From Cytobacillus oceanisediminis (GTDB taxonomy: Bacteria > Bacillota > Bacilli > Bacillales > Cytobacillaceae), in assembly GCF_007830235.1 (NCBI RefSeq), contig NZ_VLKI01000003.1, positions 248,001-312,000 on the forward strand: a DNA stretch of 64,000 nucleotides. The letters run 5' to 3'. Positions within the stretch are counted from its first letter, which is position 1. Each line of letters starts with the position of its first letter. A program made the position numbers and the translations under genes. Positions 36,759 to 45,782 of the stretch are shown here, in pieces. Under the pieces are notes generated by a model, which saw nothing but the letters and a program-made list of their open reading frames with translations, ran no database searches and was not told the origin of the DNA.

Positions 36759-36872
36759 TAACGAATAAACAGTGGAAACTAGCTAATAAAATTAGTAATT
36801 TAGCGAACAAACATAGTCAATTGTCGAACATTATAGGGGAATTAACGAATAAGCTGCTAATATTTGCGAAGA
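36759..36872. repeat. Six-unit 21-bp-phased CGAA repeat
   Basis: The 336-base gap before dynA has no gene. The cores sit at 36762 (CGAATAAA), 36783 (CTAATAAA, degenerate), 36804 (CGAACAAA), 36825 (CGAACATT), 36846 (CGAATAAG) and 36867 (CGAAGAAA), exactly 21 bases apart each time. Sequence between cores is not conserved. Confidence 0.6.
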
Positions 36873-37011
36873 AAATGATAACCTTATTATGATAAGCGGA
36901 TTTTTAACAAGATTATTAGAAAAATCAATGAATAAGGACTCCCGTATAGGAAAACGCACGAAAATCATTTAAAATAGGTAGTAAATTGAAGTTACAAGGG
37001 GATAAATGTAA

Positions 37012-40000
37012 ATGGCTAAAACGGCAATGCAACCAGGATTACAACAAACTGAATTATTGAACAAAATTACCGCTATACATACATATGCCAAGGAAAATCA
37101 GGATGGGCAGACGGCTGAAAGGGCAAAAGATCTGGCGTTAAAGCTAAAAGACCAGGAATTCGCCATTTCCTTTTGCGGGCATTTTTCAGCGGGTAAATCA
37201 AGCATGATTAACAAACTCGCGGGAGAGGACCTCCTGCCGTCATCACCGATTCCAACCAGTGCTAATCTGGTTAAAGTTAAATCTGGTGAAGAGGATTACG
37301 CAAAAGTTATATTTAAGGAAGGGAAGCCAAGACTGTATCCTGCACCATATGATTACGGGCAAGTAAAGTCTTATTGCAAGGATGGCGATTTGATCCAATC
37401 CATTGAGATCAGCCATTCCAAAACAAGTTTGCCAAAAAAGGCAGTCATTATGGATACACCGGGAATCGATTCAACGGATGATGCTCATAGAATTGCTACA
37501 GAGTCTGCTTTGCATTTGGCTGATCTTGTTTTTTATGTAATGGATTATAATCATGTCCAGTCCGAATTGAATTTCCTTTTTACAAAAGAACTGACGGCTG
37601 CAGGCAAGGAAGTTTATCTTGTCATCAATCAAATAGATAAGCACCGGGATGAGGAACTAAGCTTTGAGCACTTCAAAGAAAGTGTAAGAGACTCATTTGC
37701 TTCCTGGGGAGTGAAGCCTGCGCGGATTTTCTATACTTCTTTAAAAGATGAAAATCATAAAGAAAATGAGTTTTACACACTTCAGCATTTTATTAATGAG
37801 AGTATTGCTAACCGTGAAGAACTCCTGCCTGCTTCCGTCTTCAATTCCCTGAAGAAGCTTGCAGGGGACCATCTTAAATTTCTGAATGAATCAAATGCAG
37901 CGGAAAGGGAGAAATGGGAGAAAAAACTGGCGGAACTTGACCAGCAGGAACGGGACCAGCTTCCCATTAAATTGGCAACTATAGAAACTGAATTAAAGAA
38001 GCTGAAAACTTCCATAGATACAGCGGATATTGAGGTTAGCGACAAAATCGATGAAATACTGAAAAACGCATATCTAATGCCTTTCCAGACTAGAGAACTG
38101 GCTGAGTCCTACCTAGAGTCCCGCCAGCCTGAGTTTAAAGTCGGCCTTTTTTTCACCAAACAGAAAACAGAGCAGGAAAGGCAGGCAAGACTTGAACGTT
38201 TTTATCAGGACTTTTCCGAAAAAGTTAAGTCTCAATTGGAATGGCATTTAAAGGAGCTGTTTCTGCAGCAATTCAAAAAACATGATATTCACGATCCTGG
38301 ATTATTGGCACAAGCCCAGGGATTCAGAATGCACTTTAAGCCTGCTCTTTTAGCTGAAACGGTGAAGACTGGCGCTATGGTTTCAGGCGATTATGTTTTG
38401 CAGTATACCAATGATACGGCCGAAGCTGTTAAAAGAGTAGCCAAGAACAATGCAGCCGTTTTAAAAGAAGCGCTGCTGGCTGCCTTAAAGGATAAAATCA
38501 GTCATGAGCAAGTAAAGCTTGAAAATGACCTGCTGCAACTGGAAACTTATTCCGAAGCATTAAATGCGTTAAATTTAATTAGTAAAAAAATCCAAACAGC
38601 AGCAAGCCAAATGGAGGCATACCTGGCAGGAAAGTATGCTCAGGAAGAGTTTCAAGAGAAAGCCAAAGTTCTTACAGCAGAGCATGTTGAAGAAGCTGAA
38701 GTTGTTTTCCTGCAAGAAGGGCAGGAAGAGAAGGAAGAGCAGTTAATGGAGCCGAAACATAATGAAGAACAGGGCATTGCTGAAGATGCTGTACCTGCCG
38801 TTTCTGTGCAGCCGGTTATTGAAAAGCTGAACTTCACCGCTCAGGCTGTTAAGGATCTGCCAGGCTTCAGGAAGCTTGCCGCAGACTTGGCCGAAAAAGC
38901 AGCAAGGCTTGAGAGCAAAGAATTCACTGTTGCACTGTTCGGAGCCTTCAGTGCTGGGAAATCTTCCTTTGCGAATGCTTTAATCGGCGAAAAGCTGCTG
39001 CCTGTTTCCCCAAACCCGACAACAGCAGCAATCAATAAAATAAAGCCTGTTTCCAGTGAGAATGCACACGGAACAGTTCTTGTAAAGGTCAAGGATTCCG
39101 AATCTCTCTTTAACGATGTAAATCATTCTTTAAGAGTCTTTGAATATACAGCCAGCAGTTTTGGCGAAGCAGCTGAAGCTATAAACAAAATTACTGGTGC
39201 CAACCAGGATTTCGATGCGAATGAAAAGACGCATTTTGCCTTTCTAAATGCTTTTTTGCGTGGATTTAATTTGTTCCGTGATCTGCTTGGGAACACAATT
39301 AAAGCTGATCTGGAAGAATTTAAGGATTATGTGGCCAATGAGGAAAAATCATGCTTCGTGGAAACGATCGAAGTATATTATGATTGCGAATTGACCAGGC
39401 AGGGAATCACACTTGTTGATACCCCTGGTGCGGATTCCATCAATGCAAGACATACAGGCGTTGCATTTGAATATATTAAAAACTCCGATGCTATTCTTTT
39501 TGTAACCTATTATAACCATGCCTTCTCGAAAGCAGACAGGGAGTTTCTTATTCAATTGGGACGGGTGAAAGATACCTTTGCCCTCGATAAAATGTTCTTT
39601 ATCGTCAATGCCATTGACCTTGCGGATAACGAGGAAGAAAAAGAGTCAGTGCTTGATTATGTGGAAGACCAATTGGTGCAATACGGTATCCGCCGACCTC
39701 ATTTATTTGGGATATCCAGCCTTCAAGCTCTGTCAGAAAAAATAGATAAAAGCAAAGAAGAAACATCCAATATCAGCTCCTTTGAAAAAAGCTTTTATTC
39801 GTTTATCAATCAAGATTTACTGAACATCTCTATTTCATCTGCAGAAACAGAATGGAAACGTTTGTTAGGTCAGTTAAGGTCTTATATTTCTTCTTCCCAG
39901 GAAAACAAAGACGTAAGGGTTCTAAAGCTGAAGATGCTGGAAGAAGAGCATAAAACAATTTCTGGCCTTATACGCAAACAAAAACCTGAATTGCTGTCTC

Positions 40001-40677
40001 AAAGGCTTGAACAGGAAACAGAAGAGCTTGTTTATTATATTCATCAAAGAGTATTTTTGCGTTTTGGGGATTTCGTTAAGGAGGCTTTCAACCCGGCACT
40101 TTTAAAGGATGACGGCCGGAACTTAAAGAAGATGCTGAAAGCAGCGCTTGATGATTTTCTTGCCAGCTTCGGATTTGATTTTGCCCAGGAGCTCCGTGCA
40201 ACAACCCTTAGACTTGAAACTTATATTGCCAGGCTTCTCGGGCAGCAGCAGGAGACCATTTCGAAAAAAGCAGCGAATGTGAACAGCGATTTGTCTTTTA
40301 GTTTATATGAACCAACCGCATTGGACGGAATAGAATTTGAATCTGCTTTTTCAAATGAGGATCATACACAGTTTAAAAAAGCATTATCCTATTTCAAAAA
40401 CCCGAAATCTTTCTTTGAGAAAAATGAGCGGAAGCAGTTGGCGGATGAGCTTGAGAATAGCTTGCAGGAACCGGCTGAGCGTTATTTGCAGGCTGAAAGT
40501 GCAAGGTTAAAGTTCCATTACAACAGCCTGCTGAAGAAAGAATTTGAGCGGCTGCTCGATTCACTCATTGAGCAGGCCAATGAATACTACGAAGGAATTA
40601 CCGCTGCTTTAAAAGATGATTTCCCAATTGAAGAACTGAAAGAAATTGAGAGGGAAATTGCACAATACGAGAAATAA
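37012..40677 (+). CDS. dynA: Dynamin-like membrane-remodelling GTPase DynA
   Basis: A 1221-residue tandem bacterial dynamin. The first GTPase has GHFSAGKSSM (56-65), DTPGIDS and NQIDKH; the second has GAFSAGKSSF (644-653), DTPGADS and NAIDLAD. Long coiled-coil stalks follow each GTPase. The fusion of two dynamins in one chain matches B. subtilis DynA (YpbR), which protects and fuses membranes under stress or phage attack. Start follows aagggg. No frameshift seen. Confidence 0.95.
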   Translation: MAKTAMQPGLQQTELLNKITAIHTYAKENQDGQTAERAKDLALKLKDQEFAISFCGHFSAGKSSMINKLAGEDLLPSSPIPTSANLVKVKSGEEDYAKVIFKEGKPRLYPAPYDYGQVKSYCKDGDLIQSIEISHSKTSLPKKAVIMDTPGIDSTDDAHRIATESALHLADLVFYVMDYNHVQSELNFLFTKELTAAGKEVYLVINQIDKHRDEELSFEHFKESVRDSFASWGVKPARIFYTSLKDENHKENEFYTLQHFINESIANREELLPASVFNSLKKLAGDHLKFLNESNAAEREKWEKKLAELDQQERDQLPIKLATIETELKKLKTSIDTADIEVSDKIDEILKNAYLMPFQTRELAESYLESRQPEFKVGLFFTKQKTEQERQARLERFYQDFSEKVKSQLEWHLKELFLQQFKKHDIHDPGLLAQAQGFRMHFKPALLAETVKTGAMVSGDYVLQYTNDTAEAVKRVAKNNAAVLKEALLAALKDKISHEQVKLENDLLQLETYSEALNALNLISKKIQTAASQMEAYLAGKYAQEEFQEKAKVLTAEHVEEAEVVFLQEGQEEKEEQLMEPKHNEEQGIAEDAVPAVSVQPVIEKLNFTAQAVKDLPGFRKLAADLAEKAARLESKEFTVALFGAFSAGKSSFANALIGEKLLPVSPNPTTAAINKIKPVSSENAHGTVLVKVKDSESLFNDVNHSLRVFEYTASSFGEAAEAINKITGANQDFDANEKTHFAFLNAFLRGFNLFRDLLGNTIKADLEEFKDYVANEEKSCFVETIEVYYDCELTRQGITLVDTPGADSINARHTGVAFEYIKNSDAILFVTYYNHAFSKADREFLIQLGRVKDTFALDKMFFIVNAIDLADNEEEKESVLDYVEDQLVQYGIRRPHLFGISSLQALSEKIDKSKEETSNISSFEKSFYSFINQDLLNISISSAETEWKRLLGQLRSYISSSQENKDVRVLKLKMLEEEHKTISGLIRKQKPELLSQRLEQETEELVYYIHQRVFLRFGDFVKEAFNPALLKDDGRNLKKMLKAALDDFLASFGFDFAQELRATTLRLETYIARLLGQQQETISKKAANVNSDLSFSLYEPTALDGIEFESAFSNEDHTQFKKALSYFKNPKSFFEKNERKQLADELENSLQEPAERYLQAESARLKFHYNSLLKKEFERLLDSLIEQANEYYEGITAALKDDFPIEELKEIEREIAQYEK

Positions 40678-40702
40678 TATTTGAAAGGTTGCTGTATTTC
40701 TC

Positions 40703-41452
40703 ATGGAAAAATGGCTGTGTGCTACAGAAGAAAAATATAATATCGATATCTTTTTTGCATGCGAAGCAGGGAGCAGGGCCTGGGGTACAGATGATACGGA
40801 ATCTGACTATGATATCCGCTTCATTTACAAACACAGAGACTTAAAGGCTTATCTTTCCCTTGAACGGGCAAAGGAGGTTATCGACACAGATATTCCTTTT
40901 GATGCGCATGGCTGGGATATTTTCAAAGCATTTGGCCTGATGAAAAAGTCCAATCCAAGTATTTACGAATGGGCATATTCACCCATTATGTACCGGGACA
41001 AGGAACAATTTTCTGTAAAGCTAAAGAGAATAGTAGAAGATGAATTTTCACAATATAAATTATTTCTGCATTACAGCCAGCTCCTGTCCCGTAATTTAAA
41101 GGAAGCTGCCAAGAAAGAAACAATCACAGAGAAAAAGCAGAAATTGCTTATACTGGCAGTGAGAGCTTTTTTAATCGCAAAACAGATACTCGTTACTGAT
41201 CATTTGGATGGCCATTTTCTTTTCAGAGGGCTTTTTCTAACCAAGGAAGAAAATGATTTCACGCATTTTTATCGGGAGCTTGCAGAAGAAAAACAAAATG
41301 GACGGCTTATTAATGGGGAATATGCTGACACTATGATTGGCAGACTGGAGAAAGAAAAAGAGGCAATGATAGCTGCCGCTGAAAAATTGAATAAAGGCAG
41401 CAGCCAGATAACGTCCCTGAATGGATGGCTTTGGGAGCTGCTTGGGATATAG
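40703..41452 (+). CDS. RlaP/YcgL-type nucleotidyltransferase
   Basis: A 249-residue predicted nucleotidyltransferase. The polymerase-beta-type active site is GSRAWGTDDTESDYDIRF (about 27-44), giving the GS-x-SDxD signature, followed by an alpha-helical C-terminal half. Family members are often linked to RNA repair, but the substrate is unknown. It begins 25 bases after dynA; the upstream gaaagg site is far from the ATG, so initiation is uncertain. Confidence 0.8.
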   Translation: MEKWLCATEEKYNIDIFFACEAGSRAWGTDDTESDYDIRFIYKHRDLKAYLSLERAKEVIDTDIPFDAHGWDIFKAFGLMKKSNPSIYEWAYSPIMYRDKEQFSVKLKRIVEDEFSQYKLFLHYSQLLSRNLKEAAKKETITEKKQKLLILAVRAFLIAKQILVTDHLDGHFLFRGLFLTKEENDFTHFYRELAEEKQNGRLINGEYADTMIGRLEKEKEAMIAAAEKLNKGSSQITSLNGWLWELLGI

Positions 41453-41484
41453 GCATAATGTCTGTAATCGAAAAAAGGAGAGCT

Positions 41485-41676
41485 ATGGAGAAGAATTCTT
41501 TTCATGCATGCGCTACCTGTATTAACTTCCAAACTCAAAAGCGCAAAGATGGAATGTATTATTTTTGCAGCAGGCTTGGCTATGAAACGAAACCTGACTA
41601 TCAATTTAACTGCTGGACTCCAAAGGAAAATGTAGTCCGGCTGATGGAAAAAAGAAAAGGGGAGAACCTGGGATGA
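41485..41676 (+). CDS. Small cysteine-rich hypothetical protein
   Basis: A 63-residue protein with CATC near the start and later cysteines (YFCSRLG, FNCWTPK), likely one zinc site. The ATG at 41485 follows aaggag by five bases; upstream in-frame ATGs overlap the nucleotidyltransferase gene. It overlaps the rhodanese start by four bases, so the two are coupled. Function unknown. Confidence 0.7.
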   Translation: MEKNSFHACATCINFQTQKRKDGMYYFCSRLGYETKPDYQFNCWTPKENVVRLMEKRKGENLG

Positions 41677-42509
41677 AGTATGTAATCGAAAAAGAATGGC
41701 TTTTAAACAAACTTGACGATCCAAATGTAAGAATCGCGGATTGCCGTTTTAAACTGGGCTCGCCTGATGAAGGACGCAGCTTGTATGCTTTAAACCATAT
41801 TCCAAATGCAGTCTATTTTGATCTTGAGAAAGATCTTTCTGGCCAGGTTAAAAAGCATGGAGGAAGGCATCCACTGCCAAAGCTGGATCAGCTTAAACAC
41901 GCACTGGAAAGGGCGGGAATCAGCCGGAAAACAACTATTGTTGCCTATGATGGAGGGGAAGGAGCTTTTGCTTCACGGTTCTGGTGGCTGCTCCGCTATT
42001 TGGGACATGAAGAGGTCTATATCTTAAACGGCGGATATAAAGAATGGGTTGGCAGCGAAAATCCCGTAAATAATGAAATACCAAGCTTCGAATCTGCTGA
42101 TTTTAACATTGAGCTTCAGCCTGAAATTCTTGCTCCTTATGAAGAGGTTAAAAGTCTGTCAGAAAACATCGATGCTGCTGTATTAATCGATTCCAGAGAA
42201 GCGAAACGTTACTTGGGGCTTGAAGAGCCAATCGACAAAAAAGCAGGACACATTCCAGGGGCAATCAATAAAGTTTGGCTTGAGGCTTATGAAAATGGCA
42301 GATTTAAAGAAATTGCAGAACAGGAGATAAGGTTTGCAGAAATCGATAAAAACAAGCCAGTGATCGTCTATTGCGGATCAGGGGTCACTGCAGCTCCCAA
42401 TTTCCTTGCTTTAAAGGAAGCCGGCTACAGCAATGTAAAGTTATATGCGGGAAGCTTTAGTGATTGGATATCGTATGACGAAAATAAAATTGAAACTGTC
42501 GAAAAATAG
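41673..42509 (+). CDS. Two-domain sulfurtransferase (rhodanese)
   Basis: A 278-residue tandem rhodanese. The N-terminal domain is inactive-like; the C-terminal domain has the active loop CGSGVTA (about 232-238) with Cys as the persulfide carrier, typical of thiosulfate or 3-mercaptopyruvate sulfurtransferases. The conserved VLIDSREAKRYLG and HIPGAINKVW are present. Start overlaps the cysteine-rich gene. Confidence 0.9.
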   Translation: MKYVIEKEWLLNKLDDPNVRIADCRFKLGSPDEGRSLYALNHIPNAVYFDLEKDLSGQVKKHGGRHPLPKLDQLKHALERAGISRKTTIVAYDGGEGAFASRFWWLLRYLGHEEVYILNGGYKEWVGSENPVNNEIPSFESADFNIELQPEILAPYEEVKSLSENIDAAVLIDSREAKRYLGLEEPIDKKAGHIPGAINKVWLEAYENGRFKEIAEQEIRFAEIDKNKPVIVYCGSGVTAAPNFLALKEAGYSNVKLYAGSFSDWISYDENKIETVEK

Positions 42510-42511
42510 AG

Positions 42512-42541
42512 AAATCCCTTCTAAAAAAGGGATTTTTTTAC
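42512..42541 (+). terminator. Intrinsic terminator after rhodanese gene
   Basis: AAATCCCTT/AAGGGATTT stem with T run. Confidence 0.8.
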
Positions 42542-42599
42542 TGTAAGAAATATTATATAATTTAAAAGGTTTGATAGATTTAGATATTGGAGGTCCTAA

Positions 42600-43201
42600 A
42601 TGAATACTTCAGGTTATACCATAACGAAAAAGCAAAAAACCGATATTAATCAAATATTGGTGACAACGGCTATAATTCTTATTCTTTCTGCAATCTTTCT
42701 TCCTATTTTCCTTCTGACTCCATTTCAGGCGTATATGTATAGGCCATCAGGAACCTGGGTATTTGAAGCGCCTAAATCCGCTTATTTAACATTTAGTTTT
42801 GCACTTGTAGCGATAGCGATTTTTATGATTGCAGGGGTTTGGCTTAACAGCGCAGGGAAGTTCGGCAAGCTTGGAAAACTGATAGTTGGCATCGGACTTT
42901 TTTCTTCGCTCGCCACATTAATACTCAGCTTTGACTATTACCATTACATCGATAAAAACGGAGTTTACTTTAATCGATTATTCAGTTTGGAAGAGAGGCA
43001 CTATGAGTGGTCAGAGATAAAACAAGCGAGGCAAACGGTCAAAAATGAATGGGCATTATGTCAGATGATAAACTGATTTTTACCTTTAAAGATGGAACAG
43101 CCTATTCTTATCTGCTGAATGATAATATTCGCAAGGCTAGAATCGCGACATATTTTGAACTTGAAGAGCATGGAGTTGAATTGATAAGGGAAACAGAATA
43201 A
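42600..43201 (+). pseudogene. Membrane protein gene with a one-base frameshift
   Basis: The first frame (42600-43076) encodes three hydrophobic helices and then a soluble stretch ending in EWALCQMIN and a stop. The other frame continues sensibly from 43058 (MSDDKLIFTFKDGTAYSYLL) to a stop at 43201. Adding one G to the GGG run near 43051 joins them as EWGIMSDDKLIF, giving about 200 residues. So this is one gene broken by a single-base loss or by a sequencing error in a homopolymer. Family not recognised; the C-terminal part looks like a membrane-linked PH-like domain. An aggaggtcc-like site precedes the start. Confidence 0.65.
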
Positions 43202-43243
43202 TTTCTGTAAAACTTTTCAAGAGAATGCGGGAGTTTCCCATGT

Positions 43244-43249
43244 TATAAT
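43244..43249 (+). promoter_or_regulatory. Candidate -10 (TATAAT) for the ypcP leader RNA
   Basis: A perfect TATAAT preceded by TGT lies just before the structured leader; no strong -35 is seen at 17 bases. Confidence 0.4.
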
Positions 43250-43260
43250 AGTAATTACCG

Positions 43261-43467
43261 CAGATTAACGGCCAGTAATCTTCCTTTTTCTTGCGGAAGA
43301 CAAACTGGCCGTAATGGTCGATATTATGAAACTCAGACTGAAGGCGCCACATCGTGTGGCAACGTCTGAGTGACCCGCATCGTGCGGGCCTCAGCTAACC
43401 ATCAGAGGAAAAAAAACATTCCCTCTGATGAAAGTTTCACTAATGATTATAACCGGGAGGCGAAGAA
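43261..43467 (+). ncRNA. Multi-hairpin structured leader upstream of ypcP
   Basis: A 200-base gene-free region with perfect inverted repeats: ACGGCCAGT (43268)/ACTGGCCGT (43304) around TCTTCC/GGAAGA; ACTCAGAC (43331)/GTCTGAGT (43364) around GCCACA-TCG-TGTGGC; CCCGCA-TCG-TGCGGG (43374-43388); and CATCAGAGG (43400)/CCTCTGATG (43422). CTGAG at 43366 can instead pair with CTCAG at 43390, so two stems exclude each other. No T run follows. I do not recognise a known RNA class. It may be the 5' leader of ypcP or a separate small RNA. Confidence 0.6.
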
Positions 43468-44358
43468 ATGAACGAAAACAAACCTTCACTGCTGCTTGTA
43501 GACGGGATGGCGCTTTTATTCAGAGCCTATTTTGCCACCGCCGTGTCCGGCCAGTTTATGATAAATTCAAAAGGAATTCCAACAAATGGAGTCTACGGTT
43601 TTGTAAAACACTTTTTAACAGCAGTTTCATCTTTCAGTCCTACTCATGTGGCTGTCTGCTGGGATATGGCAAGCAAAACCTTCCGTACAGAAATGTTTGA
43701 TGGATATAAAGCAAATCGTCCTGAGGCTCCGATTGAGCTTGTGCCTCAATTTGATCTTGTAAAGGAAGTTGTTGAAGCTTTTGATGTTCCCAATATTGGA
43801 TTAGAGGGATATGAAGCCGATGATTGTATTGGAACTATTGCGAAAAAAGCGAGCCAGGAAGCAGAAGTGCTAATTCTGACTGGTGACCAGGATATCCTGC
43901 AGCTTTTGGATAATAATATTTCTGTTATTTTATTGCAAAAAGGCTACGGCAATTACCTGGTTCATACAACCGAAACCTTTTATGAAGAAAAAGGCATTAC
44001 ACCAAAGCAGATGATCGACCTAAAAGCCTTCATGGGTGATACAAGCGATAATTATCCTGGTGTAAAAGGGATTGGTGAAAAAACCGCATTAAAGCTCCTG
44101 CAGCAGTATGAGCATATTGAAGGCGTCCTTGAAAACCTGGAGCAGCTGACAAAAGGGCAGCGCACCAAAATTGAACAGGATCTAGAGATGCTCCACCTAA
44201 GCAGGCAGCTTGCAGAAATAAAATGCGATGTGCCCGTTGAATGTCCACTAGATCTGGCCCAATTTACTTTGAACCGTGAAAAGGTAATCCAAAAATTCAC
44301 CGAAATCGAATTCCGCGGCCTTCACCGCTTTCTTGATCTAAAAAAAGAATATGCTTAA
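43468..44358 (+). CDS. ypcP: 5'-3' exonuclease (PolI N-domain-like) YpcP
   Basis: A 296-residue FEN/PIN-fold nuclease like the 5' nuclease domain of DNA polymerase I. Acidic metal ligands are visible (LLVDGMALLF, EGYEADDCIG, LTGDQDILQL, FMGDTSDNYPG) with the helix-hairpin-helix GVKGIGEKTALKLL. It removes RNA primers or flaps. Start follows gggaggcg. A structured leader precedes it. Neighbouring sspL, ypdQ, ypdP and ypeP match B. subtilis order. Confidence 0.93.
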   Translation: MNENKPSLLLVDGMALLFRAYFATAVSGQFMINSKGIPTNGVYGFVKHFLTAVSSFSPTHVAVCWDMASKTFRTEMFDGYKANRPEAPIELVPQFDLVKEVVEAFDVPNIGLEGYEADDCIGTIAKKASQEAEVLILTGDQDILQLLDNNISVILLQKGYGNYLVHTTETFYEEKGITPKQMIDLKAFMGDTSDNYPGVKGIGEKTALKLLQQYEHIEGVLENLEQLTKGQRTKIEQDLEMLHLSRQLAEIKCDVPVECPLDLAQFTLNREKVIQKFTEIEFRGLHRFLDLKKEYA

Positions 44359-44364
44359 AATGCG

Positions 44365-44392
44365 AACTCCAGGCTGCGGCATGGAGTTTTGT
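44365..44392 (+). terminator. Intrinsic terminator of ypcP
   Basis: AACTCCA/TGGAGTT with a ten-base loop and T-rich tail. Confidence 0.75.
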
Positions 44393-44459
44393 TTTTGATG
44401 CATGTTATATAGGCGGGGCAGCGTGTTAACTCGTTGTTCAGGAATAAACCTCAAACTTC

Positions 44460-44725
44460 AGCGCTTAAACTAATCAAAGCCGCGCACAAACCCCCGGCTT
44501 ACGCGCACAAATCAGCCAACGCCGCGCGCAAAACGAGTGCCCGCGCGCAAATTCAAAATCCCCACGCCTAAACTAAATAAAGCCGCGCACAAACCCCCGG
44601 CTTACGCGCACAAATCAGCCAACTCCCCGCGCAAAGCGAGTGCCCGCGCGCAAATTCAAAATCCCCACGCCTAAACTAAATAAAGCCGCGCACAACCCCC
44701 GGCTTACGGCACAATCAGCCAAAAC
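44460..44725. repeat. GC-rich 103-bp tandem repeat, about 2.6 copies
   Basis: GCCGCGCACAA recurs at 44479, 44582 and 44685, exactly 103 bases apart; the third copy is partial and slightly shortened. Inside each unit, GCGC(AC)AAA cores recur at about 21 bases (44482, 44503, 44526, 44545 in copy one). Base composition is far richer in GC than the flanks. It occupies most of the 443-base gap between ypcP and sspL; no credible gene lies there. Confidence 0.75.
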
Positions 44726-44767
44726 CGCGCAAAAACAATTTGAGTGACCCATAAAGCCGCCCCGAAC

Positions 44768-44792
44768 AAAAAGCCGCCTTCTACAGGCGGCT
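44768..44792 (-). terminator. Intrinsic terminator of sspL
   Basis: On the minus strand AGCCGCC/GGCGGCT is followed by TTTTTG. Confidence 0.8.
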
Positions 44793-44801
44793 ATATCTGC
44801 A

Positions 44802-44939
44802 TTATTTTGTATTTTTCTTTTTCGCAGCATTCTCCAGCTTGCTCTTCGGCTCTTCTGCAAATTCCGCATCCTGCCCGTATCCTTGAGGGTTTACGCCAGG
44901 AGCTTTCTTTCCTCTGTTTGTATGTCCATTTTTGCTCAA
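44802..44939 (-). CDS. sspL: Small acid-soluble spore protein SspL
   Basis: A 45-residue basic spore protein: MSKNGHTNRGKKAPGVNPQG, then EEPKSKLENAAKKKNTK. The B. subtilis SspL pattern (GGVTPQG, then PKTELEERAKKSNTKR) is clearly shared. It starts at TTG 44939, seven bases after ggaggtg. Position next to ypcP matches B. subtilis. It has its own terminator. Confidence 0.85.
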   Translation of the reverse strand: MSKNGHTNRGKKAPGVNPQGYGQDAEFAEEPKSKLENAAKKKNTK

Positions 44940-45169
44940 GTGATTCACCTCCCTTAAATAATCATTTGCCGATTTTGATAACCTTATTATTGTTTAAGTC
45001 TTTGTGTTTTAATCATCTCTATGCAGGGTACAAATTAGCAACTGATGCTGCATGCTTTTTCCTCAAATATGCTGGTTTTATTTCACAATGAAAATAAGCT
45101 CTATTCAGCATTTTCTGGAGGAATAATAACAATCTGCATACTTCACAATATAAAAGAGGTGAGTCTGAA

Positions 45170-45631
45170 ATGAATAAAGGAGTTTATATAGCTCTGTTAA
45201 GTATAGGATTGGCACAGGGGCTGAAGATTCCCATCCATTATGTAAAAGAAGGGGAGCTTCGTCCGGATTTATTTTTCCAGACAGGCGGCATGCCGAGTTC
45301 CCATTCCGCAGGTGTTTCTTCCTTAACGACTTTTATTGCATTAAAGCGCGGAGTTCCGACTGTTGACTTTGCTCTGTCACTTGTATACGGTTTGATCGTT
45401 ATGTATGATGCACAGGGAATCAGGCGCCAGACTGGTGAGCTTACATTAAAGGTAAACAGCCTTGGCGAGCTGGTGGATAAGATTCACAAAGATGAGACAG
45501 TAAAATTTGAAGAGGAAGGTCCAAAAAAGTTAAAGGAGATGCTTGGACATCAGCCTGCTGAGGTTTTAGGAGGAGCTCTTTTGGGAGTGCTTACAGGTGC
45601 GCTTGGCTATCTTCTTACAAAGAAAAAATAA
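45170..45631 (+). CDS. DUF212/YuiD family membrane protein
   Basis: A 153-residue protein of the divergent PAP2 family (DUF212). The motif GGMPSSHSAGVSSL (about 42-55) and VMYDAQGIRRQTG (about 83-95) are characteristic. It has about three helices. Phosphatase activity is suggested by the PAP2 relation but not proven. Start follows aaagaggtg. Confidence 0.85.
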   Translation: MNKGVYIALLSIGLAQGLKIPIHYVKEGELRPDLFFQTGGMPSSHSAGVSSLTTFIALKRGVPTVDFALSLVYGLIVMYDAQGIRRQTGELTLKVNSLGELVDKIHKDETVKFEEEGPKKLKEMLGHQPAEVLGGALLGVLTGALGYLLTKKK

Positions 45632-45782
45632 ATAGACACGACACAACGTGAAGCCGCCTTCAATCCATTTTCCTAAGATGGACAAACCCTGCCTGCATTC
45701 TGCAGAAAAAGGTAGATAATTGTCGAAAAATCAGGTAAGATTTAGGAGAAAGTAAAGGGAGCAGGGGAAGAGGGTAAGGTTT

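Noticed and set aside
44460-44725. Possible CRISPR array
   Set aside because: Copies are 103-bp tandem units with conserved inner sequence, not short repeats with unique spacers, and there are no cas genes.
44615-44869. 84-codon minus-strand frame
   Set aside because: Overlaps sspL in a different frame and runs through GC-rich tandem repeats; composition is repeat-like.
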